A stretch of 64,000 nucleotides of DNA. It comes from Clavulina sp. PMI_390 (Eukaryota > Basidiomycota > Agaricomycetes > Cantharellales > Hydnaceae). Positions 25,108 to 37,878 of the stretch are shown one piece after another. Numbering within the stretch: position 1 is the stretch's first letter; each line of letters opens with the position of its first letter. Where the stretch lies: NCBI GenBank assembly GCA_015039315.1, contig WIDE01000030.1, positions 221,544-285,543 on the forward strand, written 5' to 3'. The notes under the pieces are model-generated. The model saw only the letters and a program-made list of their open reading frames with translations. It made no database searches and was not told where the DNA came from. A program made the position numbers and the translations under genes.

Positions 25108-27652
25108 CTAAACTGCGCCGCCCCTAGCATGAGCAAGGCGGTCCTTCATCCAACCACTCACTCCCGTCATGGGGATGTGGGTTGGCGAGTTGGGGATCGT
25201 AGCGGGGTCGCGATCACCCAAAATGAGTCCTCCGGTCTCTTTGTTGAGAGTGAATGTATACTCTTGAAGTACTGATTTCAAGTCCTCGGGGCGATCAGTA
25301 GAGCGCACGATGGTGGGCAAGTCAGATGTTGCTGAGATGGCCACAGCTTGAGCGATGGAACCAGGAGCAGCGAAGAGTTTGTACTGCTTGCGGTCGTGTT
25401 GGTTGTATTTGGCAACCGTTCCGCCCATAAGGGCCATTAGGATGAGGAAAACGAAGAGAACGTCTGTGTGTGGTGCGTGGTAGGGGGACGGAACAATGTT
25501 CAGGTTAGCATCGGCGAGCCTCCTCACCACAACAGCCGGAAACCAAGACTCACGGGTAACGCTTGCTGAGACGTAGATTCTCTGCTCATCGGTGGGGTGG
25601 TAACTGCCGGTCGTGGAAGGATAAGAACCGGAATAGGCCTGGAAATACAATGCACGAGCTGCCACCCCCAGGACTAGAGGAGAGGCGGTTTCTCAGCATA
25701 ATAGAGCTCATCGATAAGGAAATCTCTTACATTGCCCATACAGTACTTCGGCAGATTCAACTAAAGCCCCCTCTGCACCGAACGATCCTGCCGCCAAATT
25801 ATTTCTAAACTGAGTGTCGATGGCGTACGTGATGGTGCTTCTGATTGAATCCATGACGGCTGACTCGTTGACAGGGTTGTTCAAGAACAGTCTAGAACGC
25901 AAGAAGTACCACAAGGATAAAAGGCGGGGTCAGCATCTGCATATCTAAAAGCTGAGGGGAAGAACATACCCGTTCAAGGCAGTTCCAGTCATATCGACGA
26001 GACCGCTCGAAACCTGCCAAGTTGAAGTCGCACTATCACCCACGCTCTGAACGCTCTTTAGGTCTGTAGAGGTTACAGGGGTAACGTTCTCGATTGCCAT
26101 GATCATATCGTTGGTCGAGTTCACGATGACATTCGCACGATAACCAATCACGCTTGGGTTGCAGCCAACAGCCAGCGCGATTTGGGCACCCTCCTCACTC
26201 TGGTAGATGTCCCAGAAAATTACGGGGGCTACGCTATTAGGCGACGAGCTAGTGCCAACAGCATAGACACCGAAATATGAAGGATCAGCGTATGCGTCCT
26301 CGTGTGACACGACATCGGAAGCCGTGTCGGTTGTGTTGATCGAGAAGGATGTACCGTAGGCATTGCCTTTGAGAATAGAGTTGGCGAATGTCGTGTCTTC
26401 GATGATGACACAGGACGGGTACGATTGGACGACCACAGTATTTGCGCTGACGAGACCTTCATACTCCCAGTTGGGATGATTCTAATGGTTCAACAAAAAC
26501 ATGGTTTAGCGCTACCGGAAGCTCGGAAACGAGTACATGCTGGATGAAACTCACGACAGCAGCTGCGGTCCATGAGATTCCTCCGTTGAACCAGGTTAAT
26601 TGGGGGGGATTCAGGCCGTAGACCGCGGAAGCCCCTACATAAGCTGCTGCGGCATTGATTTGGGCGTAGGGCAAGTACGTGGGGACCGTGAGTTCATCCA
26701 CCTGTGTCACGCCGCTGAGATTGATGAAGACGCCATCAGGGACCGGGCCGAGGCGCATGTAGCCCGCAGTAAATGGAACGACGAGCACAGCCAGCGTTGT
26801 GATGAGGGTTGTCAGGAGGGGAGTCGCATGTTTATTGCGGATAATCTGCACCCCATATGATGAACCGTGAGTAACGCGGCTTGGTGCCATAATGGTGGGC
26901 GCCAAAGAAATACGTCATTTCACATACCTTGGGAAGAGCGAACAGGCCATATCGGTCGTTGTAGTTGAGAAGGACGCTGTTTCCAGCGAGTGTTCTGGTC
27001 CTGGACATGGAGACATAGGGCTACGAATGCCAAGAATAGACCCAAATGAGCCGATTGTGCCACTGCGCCACCAGGTACAATCAAGTGCAGAATGAATTGG
27101 GTTAACTTACCTGAACCACCTTGACAAGACGATCGATTTCGAACCATGGAAGAACCACAAGGATGGCCAGGACCCCTGAATACCGAAAAGGGAAATGATG
27201 TCGGGATCGAGTTAGGTTGCCAAACATAGACACGAGCCACCCCGCGGCTCCGGCGACGCACCTGGCAACACTGTAAGATAGGGCCAGAAGGAAGGGTGCC
27301 ATCTCACGTAGTGTGAAGGGACCATGCCATTAACGTGAACATTCATAAAGTAGAGCAACTCGATGAGCAGAGCGAAGAAGACTAGGAGGGCGACGTTGGT
27401 CCAGATGAAGGCGGTCCGGAGGTGGAGGGGGTTCCATTGGGGGTTGGAGGTACCACCAACAATCGAGTTGGCCTTGATTTCGTACGAATATCGTGGCTCT
27501 TGGGGAGGCGCTGCTTGCGGAGGAGGTGACGCTGCCACGGGCATCTGGAGTGTCGCCGAACGGACAGGCGCACTCAACAGATCGTCGATCTTCTCCATCG
27601 AGAGCGATGGGTGTTCACCCAAACCAGGCGGAGTAAGCTCGTGGGACGACAT
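25108..27652 (-). CDS. Multi-pass membrane protein, DUF3433-like
   Basis: A large fungal membrane protein of unknown role. The start at 27652 gives MSSHELTPPGLGEHPSLSME, a disordered Pro/Ala-rich N-terminus, then WNPLHLRTAFIWTNVALLVF with the first helix. Next exons give LAILVVLPWFEIDRLVKVVQ followed by PYVSMSRTR, and ATPLLTTLITTLAVLVVPFT. A long extracellular-type segment follows with many Asn and Thr (about 25945-26905: PTYLPYAQINAAAAYVGASA, NPPQLTWFNGGISWTAAAV, SINTTDTASDVVSHEDAYAD). It ends with VLFVFLILMALMGGTVAKYN and a cytosolic tail GLILGDRDPATIP. The order helix, WFEIDRL-x-KVVQPY, helices, large lumenal loop, helix, tail matches what I recall of DUF3433 proteins. Stop at 25108-25110. 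Confidence 0.7.
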
Positions 27653-28712
27653 TGTGGATTGATATCGACAACGACGATCCTGCAAGAGGCAAGGCAGACG
27701 AGAGCCCAGGGGGATTGTGGGAGGCCTCGTGGACAGGCTTTATATCCACCCTCAACTCCAGTTCCCGCGGGGTCATCAATTCAATTTTCATAGATAAGGA
27801 CATAGTTCATCCAGAGATGTTATCAAATTACGAGTGACTCATCGCCACTCCGGCTTGAAGTCAACCGAAGTGGTATGCGCGCAACTTTACTTGAGGAACC
27901 GAATGTAGGTGCGGGGATACTCAGGAAAAATGAAGAGAAGATGCATCTTGGGATGCAGACTAGTTGGCGATCTGAGTGTATGCAAGAATGCGAGGACGGA
28001 ATAAGGCCATAATTCTGGCATTCGACAGAGGAAAGTTCAGAGAACCCCTTGGGTAGCAGGCACAGTCATGGTCATCTGCCCTCAGTGCCAGAAGCTTTGA
28101 AGGAGGAAGAGTTCGGCATCTGACAGCTGTGGGAATGTGGTCGTGTCACGCTCAGAAGGAACCATATCATTCAAGGTAAACCGTGAGTCATGATATCTTC
28201 AGTCAGCCAGCAGTGCTTTGAGGGAGAGATTAGAGAGGGTGAAAGGGGAGTTGATTTTTCATAGCTGAAATTTCTTCTTGGGATCCGATGTCAACACTCA
28301 TCAACACCGCGATGCTCTGCTCCTTGCGATCCTCCCCTCCATTATAATCCGTAACCAAGTTGGCACAGTTAGAATTGCGGTAGAAGATCTATCTGCGGGT
28401 ATAAGGTTCTACCAATAACTGGATCTGCAGAGATCAAGGCCGTATATCACCCAGACGACGCTTTGCATACTTGGCCTCCAAAGGTATCTGAGATTTCAAC
28501 GCAGGGTCTCCCATGCACTCTAGATTCTGGATACTTCTGTGAGACGCCTTGAACGCGTACTGTCAGCGACGAACAGTTCTCACCACCAAAGTTAATCTCA
28601 CTGAAGACAAACGCCGCGGCGTCACAAGATTGGCCGATTGGCCTCGGGTAAATCGCAGCAAGTCCAACGACCTCCCACCGTGCCCCTCCACACCTGGACC
28701 TGAATCTGAGCA
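27653..28712. other. Intergenic between divergent DUF3433-like and hydrolase A genes
   Basis: A shared promoter region of about 1 kb. A minus-strand open frame of 88 codons (28447-28713) has several Cys and reads partly like a small secreted protein (SCDAAAFVFSEINFGG, NCSSLTVRVQ), but it has no clear start or signal peptide and abuts the hydrolase start. It may be a relic. I do not call it a gene. Confidence 0.45.
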
Positions 28713-31395
28713 ATGAGCGTCGACACAGAGAGAAGCTTGATGCCTCGATCCCAGCTATCTTTGCGCTTGATGATTGGGAGAGTCCTGTTCGCTGCTGTTT
28801 TGATCCTCACCTTCCTGCATTACACCGTTCCGTATATCCCCACCATCCTCAGCCACTGTTCCGGCCAATTGGGATTGGGAAAGACCACCCTAAAGGACCC
28901 TATCGATTGGACCGAATGTGGTAATAACTCTGAGTGTGGCACACTCCAGGTACCGCTTGATTACCACAACGCTACAAAGGGGAACATTACGCTTTCTGTG
29001 GGGAGGTATCTTGCTACTAGCAAACCTGAGCAAAGGCTCGGGTCTCTCTTCGTCAATCCTGGCAGTGAGTATCTCGATCATACAGTATTCATCCTCGTCT
29101 AATTACCTGTTCATCACCATGAAGAGTCACTTCTCCAACCATGTGCCATATTAGCACTCACAACTCCTCTCTCGTGATCAAATACAGGAGGGCCTGGAAG
29201 CAGCGGAGTCGAATTTATGCTCCGAGTTGGGCCCCAGCTTTCCGAGATATTCGATGGTCGCTATGATATTGTGCGTACAAAATCGTTAATTGGTACACGT
29301 CCGTGAGGTCTTACGAGTCTTCCTCAGGTTTCGTGGGATCCAAGGTTTGTCATCAACGTTGTTATGCCCAACACATTGCTATACATGTCTGACACGACTA
29401 CCCAAGGGGCCTCAACAATTCAAGGTATGCAGAAACCTCCGCACTTCGCTGATAGGATGCTGAGCCTATACCACAGTCCTCGCCTAGATTGTTTCCCTAA
29501 CAAACGCACTCAAGACATCTTTGGCCTGGAGAATGGCAGGGGGCTTCAGATAGGCAATCTAAGCACAGTCGCTGCGCAGGAAAGCCTTCGTGCCCAACTG
29601 TATCGAGAATATGCCGAGAACAAGCTGACGACCGAGCTTTGCGAGAAACGTGTGGGTGATTTCCTCAGATATATCAGCACCACTGCCGTCGTCCGAGATC
29701 TAGAGTACTTTGCGAGCGTGTTGGAGGGCAAGAACACACCTGTGTAAGTGTTTTCGCTCGCCGAGTGCTCTATCATTTTCTATAACGCTGATACGAACTA
29801 TCTGTCAATCATATAGGAACTATGCAGGATTCTCTTATGGTACGCTTTCTAGCCGAAAAGCCTGTGCCGTCAGGCTCACTGTCGTCGATTTAGGAACCGT
29901 GATCGGCGCATATTTCGTCAACATGTACCCAGAGCGTGTGGGTAGGATTTTGATTGATGGAGTCGTGGTAAATTTTCAACCAATCTCTTGGACTCATAAT
30001 TGGTACTCAACGACTTCCTAGGACTCTTATTCATGGGCGAATGAAGTAGAGCTACGCTGGGGCCCCGGTGAGCATTTCCCTGCTTGATTCTTCAACTATG
30101 ACACTGATCATGCCGTATAGATGCTTTCCAGGATGCAGAAAAAGCATTTGGAAGTTTTGTCGACGGATGTATAGAGGTACCAAATCCCGTCTCATTCTTC
30201 TGGCTTGGTACTCACCAATTACCCACGAACGCCAGGCTGGATCAGAGCGATGCCCGCTGGCCCTGAATGCCACTACCGCCCAACAACTCGACGGCCGCAT
30301 TCGGAAAGCTGTGGCTGATTTAGTTATTCTTCCGCTTCCAGTACCCCATGCATTGCGACCAGGGCTGCTGACCAGCATCGATGTGAAACGTACGTAACTG
30401 GACACTCTAATGGAATCAGCATGTACCTCTTCTCTCCCCTCGTTCTTAACTTATGACCGCATTACACAGGTGTAATTTTCATCGCTTTGTACAAGCCCCG
30501 CGTCTGGACCGATCTCGCAACCAAGCTTGCTGCGTTACTTGCTGGAGACGGCGCTCCCTTCCTGTCCGCTGTACAATCTAGGCTCGATCTCTCCGACACT
30601 ACATCTCGACAATCGACAGGATCTGCTGTCGAGGCTGTTATCTGCACGGATGGGCCACCCCCCTCTGTAGAATACACGGTCGAGGAGAGAGTGCAACAAG
30701 CATTGGAAGCTGCAATAGACTCCTATGAGAGTACCACAACTCTCTTCAGCGGCCTTGAGGCAGTGATGACGTGCTCCTCTTGGAAGTTGACTGCTTCGGA
30801 GAGGTTTACCGGTCCCTGGAACTCCAGTCTTGCGAATCCGATGCTCATCATTGGGAACACTGCTGATGTGAGTGTCAGCTTTTTTATTATTACTTCGTTC
30901 TTCTACACTAGTCTTTATACCTCTATGTATATCCGGAACGTCCTCGCCTCTCCCTCGTTTTCATAGCCCACCACTCCTGTCGCGAATGCGAAGCGAATAA
31001 ACGAGCACCTAGCGGACTCGAGATTGGTTGTGCAAGATGGTCCTGGAGTAAGACAAGAGCGCACTATCCGATGAGCGCTTGACGTCGCTAACTATCCCGT
31101 TTCATAGCACTGCTCTCTTGCCCAGGCCTCCCTCTGCACAGGCAAGGTCCTGCGAGAGTACTTTGTTGATGGCATACTTCCTCCAAACGGGAAAGTCTGC
31201 CCTGTTTCTGAGGATCTTTTCCCGCCCCAGTCGCCAGCCGGCAACTCTACGATCGACGGGCTCGCAATTACAGGTAAATGGGCTTCGGGAAAGGAAGGGA
31301 GGTCCCTCAGTAGTGATGATTTCGCTTTGCTAAGAAAACTGAAAGCGTTTGGCGAGGCCGCGCAGGACAGCATCGGCGTTTTCAGAGGGTTGTGA
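28713..31395 (+). CDS. TAP-like alpha/beta hydrolase (S33-type), copy A
   Basis: A serine hydrolase resembling tripeptidyl-aminopeptidase-like proteins (alpha/beta hydrolase plus TAP-like C-terminal domain). The N-terminus has one membrane or signal-anchor helix (RVLFAAVLILTFLHYTVPYI), then PIDWTECGNNSECGTLQVPL and NITLSVGRYLATSK. The oxyanion-type NPG...GPGSSG is split by an intron. Micro-exons at 29328-29344 (17 nt, VSWDPR) and 29407-29424 (18 nt, GLNNS) follow, then SPRLDCFPNKRTQD. The nucleophile is in NYAGFSYG (Ser), with the intron inside the last Gly codon. The acid is in LIIGNTADP and the His in DGPGHCSLAQ. It ends LKAFGEAAQDSIG, stop at 31393-31395. Cys pairs and N-x-S/T sites suggest passage through the secretory pathway. 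It is closest to copy E (both GLNNS and DTTSRQS). Confidence 0.82.
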
Positions 31396-31704
31396 CTCCC
31401 TGTATTCCTTTGATAGCTAATAGCTAAACTTTCCAACTACTTGTGTAGTGCGATCGTGTTACATACGTGGAGGCCGGGTTGTGGGCCGATCGTGGGAATG
31501 CCTCCGCGCTGAGCCAGAATTGACTCGAGATCCTCAATACGCTCCAGAGGCTTGGGTAAACGTCACATCAGCCAGCCCGCAGCGTCAATAATTCCGAGCG
31601 AGCACATGGCAAGACCGAAATTAATATCCCCATAACCATTGTATCCCGAGCCTTGGCGAATAAAAGCCCACAGCTGACCTCACCAGATAGCTGCGACACT
31701 TTCG
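31396..31704. promoter_or_regulatory. Intergenic and promoter of hydrolase B, duplicated upstream of C
   Basis: 31480-31704 matches 34960-35184 over long stretches, for example CGAGCACATGGCAAGACCGA near 31599 against GACGAGCACATGGCAAGACC near 35073, and the segment around the ATG (GATGGCGCCAGACATGGAGA). The promoter was duplicated with the gene. Confidence 0.7.
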
Positions 31705-34451
31705 ATGGCGCCAGACATGGAGAAGGGGGCGGTGCCAGAGTCCCACCTCTCTCTGTATTTGATTGTCAAGAGAACTCTTTTTGGTGCTTTAACCATCTTC
31801 GCTTTGCTCTACTACACGGTTCCACACTTTCCAACCTCGCTACGGCACTGTTCCAGCTATTTGGGTTGGAGGCTCCCGACTCCCAAAGGACCTATCGACT
31901 GGAACGAGTGCGACAATGATTATGAATGCGGTTTCCTTCAGGTCCCACTCGATTATCACGACAATTCGAAAGGCAACATCACTCTTGCTGTAGGGAGGTA
32001 TCTTGCTACGAACAAGCGCGAGAAGAGACTTGGATCGATATTCGTTAACCCTGGTGGTGAGCCCTTTGATCAAGATGGAGATAGCTGGCCTCTCAATATC
32101 GTTATCAACATTCAGAGTGATCTCCCGAAGACGAAGCCAAATTTCACCTCTCACGCAACTCTCCTTGCCGCTAATGCAGGCGGACCTGGCGGCAGTGGAG
32201 TAGCATTCATAAAGCGGGCTGGACCACAGCTTTCCGAAATATTCGATGGTCGATATGACATAGTAAGTTCCCCTTGTGGTGGTGCAGATGACGAGGTTTA
32301 ACGAAGATCACTTCAGGTTTCTTGGGATCCAAGGTCTGTGTTCTGTCTGTTCGGCCTCGTAATCTTAATGACATTCCCTCTGCGGGTTTGTATCACTTAA
32401 GAGGACTCGGTGATTCGAGGTACGCAACCCTTGCATATCCAACATCAACCACATACTAAAGATGGTCTCCAAAGTCCCCGCCTAGATTGCTTTCCTGACA
32501 AGCACACACAAGACATTTTCAGTCTCGAGCATGGTGGCGGCTTCCAAGTGGGAAATCTGAGCACCACATCTGCACAGGAAAGCTTTCGCGCGCAGCTACA
32601 CAAGTTCCAAGCTGAGAACAGGTTGGCTGCCGAGCTCTGTGAGGAGCGTGTTGGGGAGCTCGTGAAACATCTTAGCACTAGTGCAGTGGTCCGCGATTTG
32701 GAGTACTTCTCGAGTGTATTGGAGGGGAAGGATACACCTGTGTAAGTTTGCCCACCGTCTCGGTCCTTCTAGGCTTATCTCACACTCATTCACTCACGCT
32801 TGTATCGCCTATGAATCCTATAGAAACTATGCAGGCTTCTCATATGGTACGCTGTCTGACGGACCCGACTGATTCACGTTCCTGAGCCTTCGTTGTATAG
32901 GGACAATAATCGGCGCATACTTCGTGAACATGTTTCCGGATCGTGTTGGTCGGATACTGATTGATGGCGTAGTGGTAAGTTTTCACCATCTCTCTTCCCT
33001 CTTCCCTCTTCCCTCTTCCCTCTTCCCTCTTCCCTCTTCCCTCTTCCCTCTTGTCCATTTCCAACCTCTTCCCCACCAGGAACCGTATTCATGGGCCAAT
33101 GAACCAGAGTTCGTATGGGGTCCTCGTCAGTATCTTCCTCCTCTCTCTCTTGGCTGTGACCCTGAACCATGTCGGCCCTTCTCTGTCAGGCGCTTTCCAA
33201 GATGCAGAGAAGGCATTTGATTTCTTCGTAAATGGATGTATTGAGGTAGCACAGTCCCTTGCGTCTCTCCACTCCTCAGCTGATACAGTATCGACTATCG
33301 CTAGGCTGGGCCGGAGCGATGCCCTTTGGCCGTCCATGGTAAAACAGCTCAGCAGCTCGATAAGCAAATTCGGGATACTCTGAATGATCTAGTCGTTCGC
33401 CCGCTTCCGGTGTCGCACGCGTCACGGCCTGGCGTGCTGACTTCTGCTAATGTGAAAGGTGCATACCCGAAGTCTTCGCCTCAGTACTAGCATGCTCCCT
33501 TTGTTGCTGTTTTGACCCCGCTTCCGCGTTGCACAGAAATAGTTTTTTCCTTCATGTATAGACCTCGTGGCTGGAACAGTCTCGCCTCACTTCTTGCCGC
33601 CCTACTCGCCGGAGATGGCGCTCCTTTGCTTTCTGCTCATCAAGCTGCGCTGAATTTATCAGACACCACATCCGCACAAGAAACCCCCTATATCATCAAT
33701 GCTGTAGCTTGTACTGACGGTCCGCCGGACGTTGGGAAGTGGACATTCAAGGAAAGCGTTGAACACGCTTTGGAGATGGCGGTCAACACTTATGAAACAA
33801 GTACTACCTTGTTTACCGGACTCGAGCAAATAACAGCATGCTCTACTTGGAAGGCAACTGCTTCTGAGAGGTATACCGGGCCATGGAACTCCAGTCTCGC
33901 AAACCCCATTCTCATCATCGGGAACACAGCCGATGTGAGTCTCAGTCCATGCGCTTTGAGCATTTACCTTCACTTGAGTACCATCACTGCCGGGTCCGCA
34001 TAGCTAATCTCATTCTCGTAGCCCATCTGTCCTGTTGTTAACGCGAAGCAGGTCAATGAGTACCTAGCAGACTCAAGATTGATCGTGCAAGATGGTCCTG
34101 GCGTATGTCAGATATTGTATTTAACTGAGTGTTGTATCTGTCTGACTTTTGCTATTTTAGCATTGTTCTCTGGCCCAAACCTCACTTTGCACGGGGAAAG
34201 CCCTCCGAGAATACTTCATTGATGGCATTCTCCCTCCAAACGGCAAGGTCTGCCCAGTGACCGAAATTCTGTTTCCCCCCACATCGTCAGTCACCAGCCA
34301 CACGACTGATGAGATGGCAAGTATGGACCAATGGGCTTTGGACGATGACGAGATCAGAACCTTCAGCGAGGATGATCTTTCCCTATTGATAAAGCTCAAG
34401 GCATTTGGTGAAGCCGCACAAGAAGACATGGGTGCCTTCAGGCGATTATGA
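31705..34451 (+). CDS. TAP-like alpha/beta hydrolase (S33-type), copy B
   Basis: The start MAPDMEKGAVPESHLSL leads into an anchor helix (TLFGALTIFALLYYTVPHF). Then come PIDWNECDNDYECGFLQVPL, NITLAVGRYLATNK and GPGGSGVAFIKRAG. The micro-exons are 32317-32333 (VSWDPR) and 32402-32419 (GLGDS); reading through without splicing hits a TAA at 32398-32400, so the micro-exon model is required. SPRLDCFPDKHTQDIF follows. Nucleophile NYAGFSYG, then TIIGAYFVNMFPDRVGRILI, AGPERCPLAVHGKTAQQLDK, acid LIIGNTADP, His DGPGHCSLAQ and end GEAAQEDMGAFRRL. The intron after ILIDGVV holds a heptanucleotide microsatellite (32993-33052). It is closest to copy C. Confidence 0.82.
32993..33052 (+). repeat. TCTTCCC heptanucleotide microsatellite (about 8.6 copies) in an intron
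   Basis: Eight perfect TCTTCCC units at 32993-33048 plus a partial TCTT. The equivalent intron of copy C (about 36449-36508) has only a short pyrimidine stretch, so the expansion is recent. It lengthens the polypyrimidine tract before the acceptor. Confidence 0.95.
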
Positions 34452-35184
34452 TTTTGGTCATGAATCCGTCGAGCGCTGTCGTGGCCCTACTTCCCTAGCA
34501 TCGCATAGAAATATTTACGAGCTGCAATCTACTCAATGAAAGACGATTCTTGCTACTTTGCTGGTAGAGGTGCACGTTTCCATCCTCTCGGAAAAGGGAA
34601 AGTGTGCACAGGAGAAGACCCGGTATCCTTCCACAGCGAGCTACTAAGACTCATGATCGTGAATCTGGGTTCGACAGCATCCCTAACAATCCTAGAGCGT
34701 CTAGAGACAAAAGATATGATGCCTCTGGGCCAGATCTGAGACGTGACCCCCAGTGCTGGTGCACTCACCCAAAGAGGAAGAGCCAAGACTGTGAGTGGCT
34801 GATTAAGTGGTTATCTTCTGCGACCAAAGAACGAAATTTTGGACTCTCCGTGCGCGGTCTCAATAAATCCTGGATCTCGTTCACAGTGCAGAAGAATAAA
34901 GAAGATTGTGCAAACGTGGGAAATGTGGCCCCACCAACTTTGTGTATGGAGTTTGTCGATCGTGGGAATATCCGTGCACTGATGAGAATGACCATGATTG
35001 ACTCGATACGCTCAATTGCACCAGATGTTTGGGTGAATGCGCCAAGAGTCAGCCCGCAGCGTCAAGAGTTGCGGACGAGCACATGGCAAGACCGAAATTG
35101 ATATCCCCGTGACCATTTTGTCCCACACTGACAGTGGCGAATAAGGTCCACAGCTAGCCTCTGCTGATAGCTTCAACACTCTCG
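34452..35184. other. Intergenic between hydrolases B and C
   Basis: The 3' region of B and the promoter of C, the latter duplicated from 31480-31704. Open frames at 34536-34739 and 34604-35101 have no recognisable product and I take them as chance. Confidence 0.55.
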
Positions 35185-37878
35185 ATGGCGCCAGACATGG
35201 AGAAGGACTCCGGCTCTGAGCCCCGCCTATCTCTACATATGACTATAAAGAGAACTCTCTTTACTGCTTTATCTCTCCTCGCTTCGTTCTACTACATTGT
35301 TCCACACTCTCTTATCTCTCTCGAGCATTGTTCCAGCTACCTGGGTTGGAGACTTCCTACTCCCAAAGGCCCAATCGACTGGAGCGAGTGTGGCGAGGGC
35401 TATGAATGCGGTTTCCTACAAGTCCCACTAGATTATCATGACAATGCGAAAGGCAACATTACTCTCGCTGTTGGGAGGTATCTTGCTACGAGCAAACAAG
35501 AGGAGAGACTTGGATCAATATTCGCTAACCCTGGTAGTGAGCCGTTCGACCACAATACAGCTATTTGGCCTCTAACCCCATCCATCATTGTCAAGAGCGA
35601 TTCCCAAAGTATTGAGCCAAATCCTTCATTCATGCGATCCTCCTTACTGGTGTGCAGGTGGACCTGGCGGCAGCGGATTATCATTCCTAAAGGCGATTGG
35701 AAGAGAGCTGTCTGAAATATTCGATGGTCGATACGACATAGTAAGTTTTGGCCATGGTAGTGCAAGTGACGAGGTCTAATCAGGATAACTTTAGGTTTCT
35801 TGGGATCCGAGGTTGGTAGTTTGTCTATTTGGTGTTATAACCTTAATAAAGTTCCCTGCGCGGGTTTCCACTATCCAAGGGGAGTTGGCGACTCGAGGTG
35901 CGTGGCTCTCGTGGATTTGACCTCTACAGAGTACTAAGGATGGTCTCCATAGTCCCCGACTAGATTGCTTCCCTGACAAGCTCGCACAAGACATTTTTAA
36001 TCTCGAACATGGTGGAGGCTTCCAAGTGGGCAATCTGAGCACCATGGCTGCGCAGGAAAGCTTTCGCGCCCAGCTCTATAAATTCCACGCTGTAAACCGG
36101 CTGGGTGCCGAACTCTGCGAAGAGCGTGCTGGGGAGTTTCTCGAATACCTTGGCACCACTGCAGTAGTACGCGACTTGGAGTACTTCTCGAGTGTATTGG
36201 AAGGGAAGGAAACCCCTGTGTAAGTCCTCCCGCCGTCTCGACTCTTGCGTAGTCAACTCACCGGTTTCCGCTAAACTATGTCGCCTACGATTCGTGTAGG
36301 AACTATGCAGGCTTCTCTTACGGTACGCTGTCAAGTGAGATTCACTGAATTATATCCCTAACCCTTCTTTGTGTAGGCACTATAGTCGGCGCATACTTCG
36401 TCAACATGTTTCCAGACCGCGTTGGTCGGATACTCATCGACGGCGTAGTGGTAAGACCTCACCATGTCTCTTGCCCTCTGGGCCGTGTCCAACCTCTTTC
36501 TCGCCAGGAACCGTATGCATGGGCCAATGACCCGTGGTTCGTATGGGGTCCTAGTGAGCATCTTTGATTTTTTTTCTTGTCCGCGACTCTGTAACCTTGG
36601 GCCCTCTCGGGTAGACGCTTTACAGGATACAGAGAAAGCGTTCAAGTTCTTTGTAAACGGATGCATAGAGGTAGGTGCTCCCTTGCCTCTTTCCCGTCCC
36701 CCAGCTTATATAGCATCATTGTCGCCAGGCTGGACCGGAGCGATGTCCTTTAGCTGTAAACGGCACAACAGCTCAGCAGCTTGATAGGCGCATTCGGGAT
36801 GCTGTGGATGATCTAGTTGGTCGCCCACTTCCAGTACCGCACGCATCGCGTCCTGGCATACTAACTTCTGCCAATTTGAAATGTACGTGCCTGAATTTTT
36901 TCTTATTCCTATGCCCCTTTGCCGTTTCTCTAAACCTGTTACACATCAAACAGATATAATTTTCCGGTCCATGTATAAGCCTCGTGAATGGGACGCTCTC
37001 GCATCCAATCTTGCGGCCCTACTCGCCGGAGACGGCGCTCCTCTGCTTTCTGTTCATCAGGCCAGTATTAATTTTTCAGATACCACATCTGCACAAAAAA
37101 CGTCCTATATCGTCAATGCTGTGTCTTGCAGTGATGGCCCACCGATGGTTAGGGAGTGGACATCAGAAGAAAGCGTCCAGCAAGCTTTGGACATGGCGGT
37201 TGAGACTTATGAAACGAGCACCACCTTGTTTAGCGGGATTGAGCAAATAACGGCATGCTCTACTTGGAAGGCAACTGCCTCTGAGAGGTATACCGGGCCT
37301 TGGAACTCCAGTCTGGCAAATCCGATCCTCATCATTGGGAATACAGCTGATGTGAGTCTCTCAATCTCGATGTTCCAGGCTGGTACCCTTGCTCGAATAC
37401 CGCTATCATCACTATCGAGTCGTTCCTGGCTTACGTATCTCATGTAGCCCATTTGCCCTGTCGCCAACGCGAAGCAAGTCAACGAGTACCTAGCAGACTC
37501 GAGATTAATTATACAGGACAGCCCTGGTGTATGTCGAACATTGCACTAACATTGTGTGTTCTATCTAGCTGAATCTCTTTCTCTTAGCACTGTGCTCTCT
37601 CCGTGACCTCACTCTGCACGGGTAAAGCATTCCGAGATTACTTCATCGATGGTATACTCCCTCCGAACGGCAAGGTCTGCCCCCTCACTGAGATTCTCTT
37701 TCCCCCCAAACCATCAGTCAACAGCTCTGAAATCGACGATTTGGCGACTATGGATCAGTGGGCCTTGGAGGAAGAGGAGAAGGAGACTTTCGACCACGAC
37801 GATCTCATCCTATTGAGGAAGCTCAAAGCATTTGGAGAAGCTGCGCAGAATAACATCGATGTTTTCAGGGGTCTATGA
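35185..37878 (+). CDS. TAP-like alpha/beta hydrolase (S33-type), copy C
   Basis: MAPDMEKDSGSEPRLSL precedes an anchor helix (TLFTALSLLASFYYIVPHSL), then PIDWSECGEGYECGFLQVPL and NITLAVGRYLATSK. GPGGSGLSFLKAIG lies after an intron. The micro-exons are 35795-35811 (VSWDPR) and 35880-35897 (GVGDS). SPRLDCFPDKLAQDIF follows, then nucleophile NYAGFSYG, TIVGAYFVNMFPDRVGRILI, AGPERCPLAVNGTTAQQLD, acid LIIGNTADP, and a His reading GVHCALSVTSLCTG; the nearby Cys pattern is kept. It ends LKAFGEAAQNNIDVFRGL. Here the histidine segment is SPG-HCALS rather than GPG-HCSLA, so it is the most altered of the three around that residue, but Ser, Asp and His are all present. Confidence 0.81.

Noticed and set aside
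32334..32401. In-frame TAA in hydrolase B suggesting a pseudogene
   Set aside because: The stop lies in the intron between the 17-nt and 18-nt micro-exons; spliced as in the four paralogues the frame stays open.
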